Shown: positions 34,289 through 42,115 of the stretch, in pieces
How the letters are laid out: each line of letters opens with the position of its first letter
Position numbering within the stretch: position 1 is the stretch's first letter
Origin: a virus
IMG/VR virus record: IMGVR_UViG_3300050821_007428
Location: 1-51,270 of that record
Direction: 5' to 3' (one strand)
Length of the DNA: 51,270 nucleotides
Made by a program: the position numbers and the translations under genes
Notes under the pieces: model-generated
Told to the model about the DNA's origin: nothing
The model's input: only the letters and a program-made list of their open reading frames with translations
The model's database searches: none

Positions 34289-34521
34289 GGTAACTCAGAA
34301 CGGAACGTCGCTTTCCGAATAAACGTTTTTCCCACTTCTACGCGGCGTTTGATAGCGGCAACCGCTTGTACCTTTCGCGCGTGCAAAATTGTCAGATGCA
34401 CGAGAGCCGATACGGTGCGGACCTCCGTTTGCAGACCAAGGCCAGCCATCACAGTAACATGCGAGCCTACGGTTGCGGGCTTTGTTTCCTCGGCGCGATT
34501 CAACTTTGACTTTTTTGACAT
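34285..34521 (-). CDS. Small basic unknown protein, 78 aa
   Basis: GGAG five bases before the ATG supports it. The N-terminus is Lys-rich (MSKKSKLNRAEETK) and the body helical with HLTILHARKVQAVAAIKRR. No family is recognised. It overlaps the zinc-finger gene by four bases. Confidence 0.6.
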   Translation of the reverse strand: MSKKSKLNRAEETKPATVGSHVTVMAGLGLQTEVRTVSALVHLTILHARKVQAVAAIKRRVEVGKTFIRKATFRSELP

Positions 34522-34575
34522 GTGCTCTCCGGGGATGTTGAGCGCCTTTGCCTCGGCGCCGTGGCAAAATCATTT

Positions 34576-34785
34576 TCACACAGACTTGACTGGATTGGGA
34601 TTGCGCGCGAGATAATCCGCAATCGCGTCATTGTCTACTTTACGCTGCGGCGATCTAGACCCAGTATGTTGCTCCTTACGTGCGACTATGGCTTGCGCTC
34701 GGCGCCGTTCCTTGCCGATCAATGCTTGTTCCGCATTAAGCCGGTAAAGAAAATCCGGCGGTTTGGGTATATATCTAGGTTTCAT
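34576..34785 (-). CDS. Small basic unknown protein, 69 aa
   Basis: The sequence MKPRYIPKPPDFLYRLNAEQ starts it, followed by a basic helix ERRRAQAIVARKEQ. The ribosome-binding site is weak (GAG far upstream). Located after a hairpin-rich gap; no family recognised. Confidence 0.55.
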   Translation of the reverse strand: MKPRYIPKPPDFLYRLNAEQALIGKERRRAQAIVARKEQHTGSRSPQRKVDNDAIADYLARNPNPVKSV

Positions 34786-34932
34786 GGACCCACTCTCTCA
34801 GTTCCCGGTCCACGTATCCAACTAAGTATACGTGGCCGGGTATCCCACAGCATGCGGCTGTCCGTTTAGCCACTGGAGATATCAGACAACGGACTCCAAG
34901 GCCTGATACTTATTCAACGCCAGCCCAGCGTC
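34786..34932 (-). ncRNA. Hairpin-rich non-coding gap, possible RNA element
   Basis: This 147-base gap carries no gene. Its main feature is a hairpin with arms CCCGG/CCGGG plus CCACGTAT/ATACGTGG (34805-34840), 13 bp with one bulged T and a 10-base loop. GTCCG/CGGAC is a second possible stem, and a 21-base exact copy of capsid-gene sequence lies at 34903-34923. I tried to fold a tRNA here and could not. Confidence 0.35.
34903..34923 (-). repeat. 21-base exact repeat, non-coding copy
   Basis: Identical and in the same orientation to 29605-29625 in the capsid gene. Similarity fades after a few more bases on one side (CCTTG is shared with a one-base offset). Confidence 0.9.
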
Positions 34933-35115
34933 TCAGAAACTGACCGCCCCGTCAACTCCCGCCTGACGCGCCCGCACTCGTTTATATAGCGCATGGGCTT
35001 GAGCCGCTCCAATGATACGTCGGACATGACGCCACGCCTGAGCGCGTAATCGTCTATCCTGCTCTCGTGTCAAAATCGTAGCGGGGGATTCTTCATCCCG
35101 GTAATTTACTCTCAT
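34933..35115 (-). CDS. Small Arg-rich protein, 60 aa
   Basis: The ATG at 35115 overlaps the portal stop (ATGA). It is strongly basic (REQDRRLRAQAWRHVRRIIG), so nucleic-acid contact is possible. No family recognised. Confidence 0.6.
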   Translation of the reverse strand: MRVNYRDEESPATILTREQDRRLRAQAWRHVRRIIGAAQAHALYKRVRARQAGVDGAVSF

Positions 35116-36644
35116 TCGTCTTTATCCTTCGGTTCGGTTTCCTCTCCCGGCTCTGGATACAACTGTGGCTCGGGCGCTTCGCCTTCGAGACCGTTGTATC
35201 CAGACTCAGGTTCGGTACGTATCTTATCGCGAACTTCATCCGGAGATATCGCGCCTATCTGCACAAACACAGCGTCTCGATCCGCGTCAGCCTTACGAAT
35301 CTCCGCAAGCTCTTTTCCGTTGGGCTCATAGAGCGGTTGCCATTCAATCGTAATATCGGGATCAACAGAGCCATAAAGATCCATCTGTACAATTTCCAAC
35401 AATCGTATGACGTGGCATGTAAACCCTAATTCCTGCATCCCTTTAACATAACGGTTGCGCGCCTGGAATTCCCCCTCACTCGAAGCATTGAGCCCCGATG
35501 GAGTAATACCGAAAAACTCTATCAGTGGCATACGCCCCGGAGTTGCCATATGCTCTTGAGCCTGGGCCTGGAGCTTGTCTAAGGACCCCAACGGTATATT
35601 CTGAGTCGTCAGTTCTTCCGTATCCTTGTTGGTCACCATCAAACCCCGATTATCTCGAGTCTGCGTAAAGGTCTGTAACCGTTTCATGAATTCCACGGGG
35701 TCTTGCAACAGCGCTTGTAGATCCGTGGATAGTGTAACAATCGAGAAAATATTAATGAGATCATTAACATTTTTAGATGTACGCAACCATCGGTTAACAT
35801 ACGGCATCATCAACTGAGTCATACTGATACCGCTGAAGTCATAAGCTGGCTTCAATAGATCAGGGACTTCTCGGAATCTAAACGTAAGCAACCGCGAGGC
35901 ATGCGTCTTACGACCCAACACGTACCAAGACTGCGGCTTGTAAAAATCGGGTCTCTCAGGATGAGTGGAATTCCACGAATAGGGCGTGAGCCAGTACGGT
36001 TCTATACATGACAAACCCAGCAGCATGCCTTTGCCGATCTTAGTAAGTGGCAGCTGTCGTGTGATATCGTCATCCTGATTTTTGATCGATGCATAGATGT
36101 GCGCACGACCAAACTGTTCAGTCTTGAGCGCGGCTTCTCGAAATAGATCCCGCACCTTCAACTGTTCGAATCGGCTTTCTATCTCGCTGATCTTATCGTC
36201 TAACTTACGCTTTCCTTTGTTCTTAAATTTGAGCCAACGCCGTGTCATTTCATTAGAAAGAGACTCCGCAGGCGTACGATACTCGGTTATCTGCGCAAGC
36301 TCCGCCAGATATGGAAAACCAAGAAACGATAGACCCGGACCTTGTTGGCCACTCGCTCCAAACCCCCAGGAAGCCGGCATCTCGCCAACATCCAACGCCA
36401 TGGGTTCAGTATACCCGCTATCCATGACAAGTCTGAGCGCCTCACCTGTCGGCGCTTCAGCCGGCCGCACGCCCGGCAACGGTGCTGGAAGTACATACGG
36501 TTTACGCTCCTCTTCAGTAGAACCTAACAATTCTAGAATACGATTCCATCGTATATCCGGAGCTGCAGGCGCAGGCAGTGTTTGAGGTTTCGTCTCCGGC
36601 ACAAACAACCCGGAAACTCTCTTCCAGACTTTCATAATATTCAT
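35112..36644 (-). CDS. Portal protein, DUF1073
   Basis: This encodes 510 residues that form the dodecameric DNA gate at the head vertex. GFPYLAELAQITEYRTPAES near residue 105, KVRDLFREAALKTEQFGRA and GITPSGLNASSEGEFQAR are DUF1073 hallmarks. Pro-rich and acidic ends (TEPKDKDE) are typical tails. It overlaps the large terminase by four bases, so the two are translationally coupled. Confidence 0.92.
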   Translation of the reverse strand: MNIMKVWKRVSGLFVPETKPQTLPAPAAPDIRWNRILELLGSTEEERKPYVLPAPLPGVRPAEAPTGEALRLVMDSGYTEPMALDVGEMPASWGFGASGQQGPGLSFLGFPYLAELAQITEYRTPAESLSNEMTRRWLKFKNKGKRKLDDKISEIESRFEQLKVRDLFREAALKTEQFGRAHIYASIKNQDDDITRQLPLTKIGKGMLLGLSCIEPYWLTPYSWNSTHPERPDFYKPQSWYVLGRKTHASRLLTFRFREVPDLLKPAYDFSGISMTQLMMPYVNRWLRTSKNVNDLINIFSIVTLSTDLQALLQDPVEFMKRLQTFTQTRDNRGLMVTNKDTEELTTQNIPLGSLDKLQAQAQEHMATPGRMPLIEFFGITPSGLNASSEGEFQARNRYVKGMQELGFTCHVIRLLEIVQMDLYGSVDPDITIEWQPLYEPNGKELAEIRKADADRDAVFVQIGAISPDEVRDKIRTEPESGYNGLEGEAPEPQLYPEPGEETEPKDKDE

Positions 36645-38251
36645 ATAGTGCTGAACAACTCTTCAGGGAAAACCCAATTAGGCCGCGCGTATCGATAGCG
36701 CATCATTACAGAATCCCCCAAATTTGGCGACATTACCCCATCAGGGACCTTATCAATCATCAACTTACCCGTTTTACTCCATGTTCTCGTAGGCTGTCCT
36801 AGCTCACTCACGAGGGCCGTAAGCCGCTTCATCTTGGGGTTGAGAGAAATAATCCCATTCGGATCGTACTTCTCTCCATTGACCGCGCGAAACGTCTCAT
36901 AAAACCTACGTCGTAGAGCCATCCACGACTGCGCTTTCTGATTCTCCAAATAGTCAATGTTCTTACGATCCGTCCCTGGAGTTTTCGCTTCGGGATCTAA
37001 CACCGGTCCTGATCCCCGAAACATGGCCCAACGTATTTTCTTCTCACGTTCGAAATTGACGATGCCAAAATAGTCTCGCCAGGATGCGCCCATTCCATCA
37101 CCGTCAAAATCAACATCCTCTAATCCAAACCTATCCGCTATCTCAAACGCACGACGTACCGATGTCATAGGATTACTACCCGTGCCCGACCAGTCTTCGA
37201 CCTCTAAGACTTCAATTCCCTTTGCAACACACATTGCATTCTTGTCTTTCCCTGTATCCGCAATATCAAATGCGCCTCGAATCTCTCCTGTAACTGTTAT
37301 ACCCAAACGTTGAGCTGCGCCAATCGCTGCTTGTATCCAAGCCGCTTCAATAACGGCGCCTTCCACAGAGGCCAGGAAGTCGCACCCATATTCTGCCGCA
37401 ACAACAACCGGATCTAACTTAGATAGGAATTCAGCAAAGTCAGGATATGGTTGTTTGGTTTCTTGATTCACCTTACGAGGATCATCGAGATATGAGAAAT
37501 CAAATCGCTTAATCAACCCCCCACGTGCGCGTTCCGCAAACGTATTAGCGAGTCCGTTAACCGAGGACATCTCAATACGACACTTCGTGTTAGCGCTCAA
37601 CGCCGCATCAACTTTCTGTGGGCGTTCGATATACGCAAACTCGTCTACGAAGTAAATAGATTTACGACCTCCACGGCCAATGTTATCGCCGGCTTCTCCG
37701 GTAACCGAAGACCCCGTGTTAGGGAATAACAACTGCATATGCTTGGAATTTTTACGGTCGTCCCACTCTCCCTTGAATTCTCGTGGGAGATACCGAGTAA
37801 ACATCCGACCTTTATAAAACAACGAATCGGGATTACCTGAAGCATCGACCAGTTCTTCCTTACGCGAACCAAACCCAATAGACCCATCTCCCCAAAACAA
37901 ACACAACGCAACACTAATCCCTATTGCTAGCCAGGATGCACCACAATCCCGGGATTTCACGAGAATCCCATTCTCTTCTGCACGCCATTGGGCCATGACG
38001 AAATCAACGAATTCGCGTTGTTTAGGAAACAATACAAACGGCATAATAACCGGACGATTGGTCCCCGCGTTCCTGGGATCTACGGTTACGCCCCAGTCTT
38101 CAATGAAATCCGCGATATGGTCCTTGTAATAGATCTTTGAGGCTAGAAGGTGCTCGGGGCTCGAACGGATTTTAGCCAGTCGTTCCAGACGCTTACGCCA
38201 TACCGGTCCGTAATCCGGATTACGCCAATCAAAAACCGTGACCGCATTCAC
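36641..38251 (-). CDS. terL: Terminase large subunit
   Basis: This encodes 536 residues of the packaging motor. The Walker A-like VKSRDCGASW is at 98-107, and Walker B IYFVDEFA at 199-206 includes the catalytic Glu. The nuclease domain shows FDIADTGKDKNA near 329 and VDFDGDGMGA near 380, both with acidic metal-binding residues. It is separated from the small subunit by a plus-strand gene, which is unusual. Confidence 0.95.
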   Translation of the reverse strand: MNAVTVFDWRNPDYGPVWRKRLERLAKIRSSPEHLLASKIYYKDHIADFIEDWGVTVDPRNAGTNRPVIMPFVLFPKQREFVDFVMAQWRAEENGILVKSRDCGASWLAIGISVALCLFWGDGSIGFGSRKEELVDASGNPDSLFYKGRMFTRYLPREFKGEWDDRKNSKHMQLLFPNTGSSVTGEAGDNIGRGGRKSIYFVDEFAYIERPQKVDAALSANTKCRIEMSSVNGLANTFAERARGGLIKRFDFSYLDDPRKVNQETKQPYPDFAEFLSKLDPVVVAAEYGCDFLASVEGAVIEAAWIQAAIGAAQRLGITVTGEIRGAFDIADTGKDKNAMCVAKGIEVLEVEDWSGTGSNPMTSVRRAFEIADRFGLEDVDFDGDGMGASWRDYFGIVNFEREKKIRWAMFRGSGPVLDPEAKTPGTDRKNIDYLENQKAQSWMALRRRFYETFRAVNGEKYDPNGIISLNPKMKRLTALVSELGQPTRTWSKTGKLMIDKVPDGVMSPNLGDSVMMRYRYARPNWVFPEELFSTI

Positions 38252-38260
38252 AAAAATAAA

Positions 38261-38289
38261 CTGACGCTACTGTCAGTCTCGGTTATAGT
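38261..38289 (+). promoter_or_regulatory. Promoter/operator (site A) of the plus-strand gene between terminase genes
   Basis: CTGACG (38261-38266), 17-base spacer, TATAGT (38284-38289). CTGACG with TGTCAG (38271-38276) makes the shared dyad. TAGGAG serves as ribosome-binding site before the ATG at 38313. Confidence 0.75.
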
Positions 38290-38312
38290 GTGAGTATTCA
38301 TAGGAGATCGAT

Positions 38313-38726
38313 ATGCCTAAAGTAAATCCACACGATAAGATCAATTCTCATCATCGTTCTATCGCGGTCGACTACATGGGCGACGTAAATGCAGGAACAG
38401 TCATCGGTCGACTGTTCGGGATATACGATCTCAAGAGACGACAGATAGGCGCCTCAGCAGAATTATTTACCATACGTACCCGAGCTATCATTTCGGGTAG
38501 CCACGATGACGAACGGACTTGCTCTTACTATGCACTGCCTGCGGGCACATACTATTGCTATAAACCTCATACACTACGCGACGGAAAACCATTCGGCGCG
38601 ATCAAACCCACCCAATGGTTCACAACAGAAGAAGATCGAACCCAGGCGGTCAACACTTATTTCCGCGACGCAGCCAAACGCGCGTTGAAACCCTATAGCC
38701 ATGGGGGTTATGCCAGTTCCAGATAA
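38313..38726 (+). CDS. Plus-strand insert gene between terminase subunits, unknown
   Basis: This encodes 137 residues with its own promoter and a good TAGGAG site. The product is basic with a central YYALPAGTYYCYKPHTLRDG and a C-terminal helix NTYFRDAAKRALK. I do not recognise it. It is opposite in strand to both neighbours and overlaps the end of the small terminase gene by 19 bases. It shares its promoter type with the early blocks, so it is probably an independently expressed early cargo gene. Confidence 0.8.
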   Translation: MPKVNPHDKINSHHRSIAVDYMGDVNAGTVIGRLFGIYDLKRRQIGASAELFTIRTRAIISGSHDDERTCSYYALPAGTYYCYKPHTLRDGKPFGAIKPTQWFTTEEDRTQAVNTYFRDAAKRALKPYSHGGYASSR

Positions 38727-39592
38727 AGCCGTTGAGCCTGCTCGGCGGTCATCTCACTCGCAGCCTTAGCCGCATTAATAGCCACTGTAGCCCCCGCAGC
38801 GGCACCAGCCGCAGCACCGCGCGCAACACTAGCCGCATCATCCCCGTAGATCCCTCCGGCCCGCAGCAGCCGCTCTTTGGCTTTATCGATGTCATGGAGT
38901 ATGACCTCAGTTCCAAACGATGTATGTTTTACCCCCTTGACGATAACTCGGGCCGGCCCCTGGAGTTTCGTCGTATCTGCGATGAGCGTGACGGCATTAC
39001 CGCGTCCCTCGCACTGAGGACAGGTAATGACCGGGTCCGCGCCAGATGAGTAGCCATAGCCTCCCGCGTCGTCTGGTAGAGATAATTTTCTGAGTCTACC
39101 TTCATTCTGTTCGTCCACCTTTGCCAATGCCAAACAGTACTCGGCTAGATCGATCCATTGGAATTTGTGGTCGATGCCGTAGCAGTATCTGCAACACTGC
39201 CAGATATGTTGGGATATCTGATCAGCGTACTTATAACCTTCTACGATAGCCCGGTCATGCTCGAGGATCGCCGCGTAATCAATCACCACAGCTGCGGCAG
39301 CGGCGGATTCATACTCTCGTACGCGATGAAGGATATGCGGCCGATTCGACATCTCCCACGCATTGGTTCGAGCCTGTGCTCGGGTACCAACGTAGTTAGT
39401 GGCCTCGGTATACGCTCGGGTCGCGTTATTATAGAGAACAAACAACCGGGCAAATGCTTCCTCAATTTCATTCAATGGTTTAGATAACTCAACTAGCTGA
39501 GCCCGTTGTCTAACTCCTAATGCATCCACGGTAACCAACTCGCGTGAATTCGCACGAGTTAGTTTCTTGTGACCACTACCCCCGCCAGACAT
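38708..39592 (-). CDS. terS: Terminase small subunit
   Basis: This encodes 294 residues. ATG 39592 with GGAAG five bases upstream is preferred to a GTG at 39604. The N-terminal part has NEIEEAFARLFVLYNNATRAYTEA and a repeated tyrosine-rich helical pattern of small terminases. QCCRYCYG with CPQCEGRGNAV offers a zinc-ribbon-like DNA-binding unit. It should recognise the packaging site. It is the first gene of the late block. Confidence 0.8.
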   Translation of the reverse strand: MSGGGSGHKKLTRANSRELVTVDALGVRQRAQLVELSKPLNEIEEAFARLFVLYNNATRAYTEATNYVGTRAQARTNAWEMSNRPHILHRVREYESAAAAAVVIDYAAILEHDRAIVEGYKYADQISQHIWQCCRYCYGIDHKFQWIDLAEYCLALAKVDEQNEGRLRKLSLPDDAGGYGYSSGADPVITCPQCEGRGNAVTLIADTTKLQGPARVIVKGVKHTSFGTEVILHDIDKAKERLLRAGGIYGDDAASVARGAAAGAAAGATVAINAAKAASEMTAEQAQRLYLELA

Positions 39593-39609
39593 GATACTTC
39601 CCACGTATA

Positions 39610-39660
39610 GAGTTTAGAAACTCGATATATCTAAGATATAGGTTATCTTAGGATTCGCAA
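39610..39660 (-). promoter_or_regulatory. Late-block promoter with dyad operator
   Basis: On the minus strand TTGCGA (39660-39655), 16 bases, TATCTT (39638-39633). CTAAGATA and TATCTTAG (39631-39638, 39644-39651) form a perfect 8-bp dyad over the -10 and spacer. GAGTTT/AAACTC (39610-39623) is a second palindrome near the expected start of transcription. These dyads differ from the TTGACG family, fitting separate late control. Confidence 0.5.
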
Positions 39661-39684
39661 GCCCCATTTTCCCCGCACACTCCC

Positions 39685-39807
39685 CCAGACAACTGATCAC
39701 TATATTGATTAGGCATTGATTTATTTTAAACGTGCGGGTAAGATAGTTTATAAAGGATTAGAGACACATAAATAAATCCCTAACCAATATGGTGATCAGT
39801 TGTCTGG
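39685..39807 (+). repeat. Long imperfect inverted repeat at the block 3/4 divergence
   Basis: Arms 39685-39713 and 39779-39807 match over 29 bp with two mismatches, starting CCAGACAACTGATCAC. A further 9 bp (39718-39726 with 39770-39778) pair after a four-base offset. The 43-base centre is AT-rich. It could be a MITE-like element, a replication origin, a packaging signal near terS, or an RNA hairpin in the leader of the gene at 39826. Confidence 0.85.
39716..39744 (+). promoter_or_regulatory. Promoter of the right-hand early block
   Basis: TTGATT (39716-39721), 17 bases, TAAGAT (39739-39744), placed within the inverted repeat. The transcript would carry the right arm in its roughly 75-base leader. 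Confidence 0.55.
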
Positions 39808-39825
39808 AGAACATCTGTGGAGAAA

Positions 39826-40647
39826 ATGACTCGACGGGAAGCCTTATCTTTAGGACGAAGGCGTTTCTATACAGGAAAGCCATGTAAATACGACCACGAC
39901 AGCGAGCGATACACCACTAGCGGGGCATGTGTCGCCTGTACAAACCCTAAATTAGATGTGGCCGCGCTACCTCCGCCATTAGAAAAGGTAGAGCTGCGTC
40001 CGGGGTATTGGGTAACGAAGTTATCCCAGGAAGAAGCATATGCCAAAGGATGGCGGGTTTTTTTTACAGGCCAACCCTGCAATGAAGGCCATCTAGCCGA
40101 ACGTAGCGTAAGAGACGGTCGTTGCCTGGAATGTATGCACCCCCCTCGGTATGGCGTACATGCTGAAACGGGTTGGTGGGCATTTCAACCGAAACCCCCT
40201 TTACGTGTTCCGCCTAATACGCCTCTATCCTTTCATAAGAGATTGGCCGAAAAGCTCCAGGGAGAAATCCCCCGGCTGGTAAAAGAGATAGAGGTTGAAC
40301 AGAAAGTCACTATCCCCGCACCCCATGAGACCTCCGTTATCTACGGATTGCTTCACATTCATACCGGCCAGATGTGGGAGGGATTGAAAGTCTGGTGGCC
40401 GCGTATGGAAAGATTCAGTGACCGATTCGATAAACGAATCGTATCTCCTATGGTTCCCTGGGTAGAACGCGACGGCATATGGTATGGGATTATGTCTAAT
40501 TCAGAATTGATTCCCGTCCTATCACCCGAGACTCAATACGAGAAGTACGATCCCCAGGAGGGCCGGCGCAAGTCCCAAGCCGAAAGTCGCACTGCAGCTC
40601 GGATCTATCGAAAGCTGAATCCGCAGGAAAAAGAAGATGTGACGTAG
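39826..40647 (+). CDS. Protein with two HNH-associated zinc modules
   Basis: This encodes 273 residues; ATG 39826 has GGAG five bases upstream. Two related modules are visible: FYTGKPCKYDHDSERYTTSG with CVAC after it (about 13-38) and FFTGQPCNEGHLAERS with CLEC (about 78-103). This F.TG.PC..H...R...C..C unit is common at the front of phage HNH nucleases, but I see no HNH core here. The C-terminal half has KRLAEKLQGEIPRLVKE and GRRKSQAESRTAARIYRKL helices. DNA binding is likely. Confidence 0.75.
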   Translation: MTRREALSLGRRRFYTGKPCKYDHDSERYTTSGACVACTNPKLDVAALPPPLEKVELRPGYWVTKLSQEEAYAKGWRVFFTGQPCNEGHLAERSVRDGRCLECMHPPRYGVHAETGWWAFQPKPPLRVPPNTPLSFHKRLAEKLQGEIPRLVKEIEVEQKVTIPAPHETSVIYGLLHIHTGQMWEGLKVWWPRMERFSDRFDKRIVSPMVPWVERDGIWYGIMSNSELIPVLSPETQYEKYDPQEGRRKSQAESRTAARIYRKLNPQEKEDVT

Positions 40648-40679
40648 TTCCTGACACCACCGTCAGTCTCGGGTAATCT
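40638..40679 (+). promoter_or_regulatory. Promoter/operator (site D), leaderless type
   Basis: CTGACA (40651-40656), 17 bases, TAATCT (40674-40679), with CGTCAG (40661-40666) completing the dyad. TGTGACGTAG precedes it at 40638-40647. Seven bases separate the -10 from the ATG at 40687, so transcription should start at the ATG. Confidence 0.7.
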
Positions 40680-40686
40680 AGCCCCC

Positions 40687-40845
40687 ATGCACTACAAACA
40701 CCCCAGTTACATCAGCGGCAATACCCCGGCATGCATGACGATCCGTCGCAATCGGGGTCCAGTCTTCGGAATTCGCACGACCTCCGATAAATCGTGCGTA
40801 ACCTGCGAAAGCTGCAAGCGAACGAAGGTATTCGCCAAACTGTGA
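40687..40845 (+). CDS. Small Cys-containing protein, 52 aa, probably leaderless
   Basis: There is no ribosome-binding site; the ATG coincides with the predicted transcription start. The basic peptide ends SCVTCESCKRTKVFAKL with a CxxCxxC cluster. Unknown function. It is flanked by two copies of the same promoter cassette. Confidence 0.6.
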   Translation: MHYKHPSYISGNTPACMTIRRNRGPVFGIRTTSDKSCVTCESCKRTKVFAKL

Positions 40846-40882
40846 CGTAGTACTAGACTGACGGTAGCGTCAGTTTTATACT
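40841..40882 (+). promoter_or_regulatory. Promoter/operator (site B)
   Basis: The dyad CTGACG-GTAG-CGTCAG (40858-40873) is perfect. TATACT (40877-40882) is the likely -10, with TAGACT (40854-40859) as a 17-base-spaced -35, so the dyad covers the spacer. TGTGACGTAG lies at 40841-40850, including the previous stop codon. Confidence 0.6.
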
Positions 40883-40908
40883 CTGCTCACACGTAACGGA
40901 GACCTCTC

Positions 40909-41091
40909 ATGAACCGATTCGAATCAGTCGCAAAGACTCTCACCCACAAACACGGCGTACACGTGGAGTACATATCCGCGAATCGTGAGTATGTAGTCGA
41001 GGGCATCCGCGCCGAATCTGCCCGCAAGGCGGATAAGGTTGCCCGGGAATTGGCTCGTGCCGCCATCGCCTACCATGGTCATCGATCATGA
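40909..41091 (+). CDS. Small unknown protein, 60 aa
   Basis: GGAG eight bases before the ATG. The sequence is alpha/beta with HVEYISANREYVVEGI and a basic helix KADKVARELARAAIAYH. No family. It overlaps the next gene by four bases (ATGA). Confidence 0.7.
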   Translation: MNRFESVAKTLTHKHGVHVEYISANREYVVEGIRAESARKADKVARELARAAIAYHGHRS

Positions 41092-41480
41092 TCAAGAAAG
41101 GCTCAATTGTCTGGCTCATCCGGAGTTACAATCATGCCGGGATAGTCAGTATCCGTAAGTGCATCGTAACCGCGTGGGGAAAGAAACAAGCGCGCCTGTC
41201 TCATATGAATCACGAGATGACGAAGCATCGTATTAACCATGCCCACCGGAACGATTTGAGCAATCCCCTCAACTCAACCTTCGTGTTTGAGGATGGCACG
41301 GCCGATATAGACGCCGAAGCTCGGGCATTGGTCGTTCATGTGCTCGCATGGCAGAAACAACACTATGAGAAGTGTTTGAAAACGAGTACTAACCGCCGAT
41401 TTCAGGAAAGCATCCAGCAATTTCTGACTGCGATTGACACTGCCGTTCCTACGGTCATTGACCTGACACAGGAAACGTGA
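41088..41480 (+). CDS. Small unknown protein, 130 aa
   Basis: It starts in an ATGA overlap. The first part is a beta barrel-like KGSIVWLIRSYNHAGIVSIRK with CIVTAWGKKQARLSHM; the second half is helical. No family recognised. Confidence 0.7.
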   Translation: MIKKGSIVWLIRSYNHAGIVSIRKCIVTAWGKKQARLSHMNHEMTKHRINHAHRNDLSNPLNSTFVFEDGTADIDAEARALVVHVLAWQKQHYEKCLKTSTNRRFQESIQQFLTAIDTAVPTVIDLTQET

Positions 41481-41512
41481 TTCGGATCACATCATACGGA
41501 TCAAATTCACGG

Positions 41513-41518
41513 TAATCT
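41513..41518 (+). promoter_or_regulatory. Possible -10 element of a leaderless gene
   Basis: TAATCT in the context GGTAATCT-7 bases-ATG, the same arrangement as site D. No good -35 is seen 16-18 bases upstream. Confidence 0.35.
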
Positions 41519-41525
41519 CTCATCC

Positions 41526-41711
41526 ATGGACCCGTACAACTCAACCCCCACAAACCCGGACCCCTGGAAACAGGTTCGTCCGGTAAAGGATAGAACTGTG
41601 ATTCGTACCGCCCTCGTCCGTGTCATCCGTGAACGCGCCCTCGTACGCGGCGTACCATTGAGTTTGATGGAGGTCGCCGTTCTGCGGCCCAGTCGCTGGA
41701 GTGTCCTGTGA
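41526..41711 (+). CDS. Small unknown protein, 61 aa, possibly leaderless
   Basis: No ribosome-binding site is visible before ATG 41526. The N-terminus is Pro-rich (MDPYNSTPTNPDPWKQVRP) and the rest a basic helix. It overlaps the next gene's GTG by four bases (GTGA), which supports it. Confidence 0.55.
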   Translation: MDPYNSTPTNPDPWKQVRPVKDRTVIRTALVRVIRERALVRGVPLSLMEVAVLRPSRWSVL

Positions 41712-42115
41712 GCCCCCGTGAATACGTGGTCGAGACAACCGAAGCCCTCACGGTGTTGGAGCACGATTCACGTCTAGCATTTGACGAACGCTTCGCAGCA
41801 GCGTTAGAAATCGAACGGAGGAGGAGGATAGGTGGTCCCAACTTCACGGGCTCGCAATCTCAATCACAGCCGCGAGAGATCGTCAAAGCTTCCCTGCCGT
41901 TTAAGATTTGCATCAATATGGTTGACGGCTTCGCTGCGGGGAAGCGCACGAGCCGGGATTTCATCTGGCATGTGGAATTGCGCGATGAACGCATCCTGTA
42001 TCATGATCCGTACAAACAACCATACCCTAAAACGCGCAAAGCTGCGATAGTTCAGGCCCGTCGCGCGATTCATGAATGGTGCGTGCATATCACGTATATA
42101 CCGGATATTGTATGA
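41708..42115 (+). CDS. Small unknown protein, 135 aa
   Basis: GTG start in a GTGA overlap. The N-terminal half is a Glu/Arg-rich helix, and the C-terminal half a beta domain with CINMVDGFAAGKRTSRDFIW and a closing AIHEWCVHITYI. No family recognised. Confidence 0.65.
   Translation: MSPREYVVETTEALTVLEHDSRLAFDERFAAALEIERRRRIGGPNFTGSQSQSQPREIVKASLPFKICINMVDGFAAGKRTSRDFIWHVELRDERILYHDPYKQPYPKTRKAAIVQARRAIHEWCVHITYIPDIV

Noticed and set aside
34800-34930. Possible tRNA in the hairpin-rich gap (minus strand)
   Set aside because: The best anticodon arm has a mismatch and lacks U33 (C at that position), and no T arm or acceptor pairs.
39661-39825. Insertion sequence
   Set aside because: The inverted repeat encloses no transposase and I see no target-site duplication; a non-autonomous element remains only one option.
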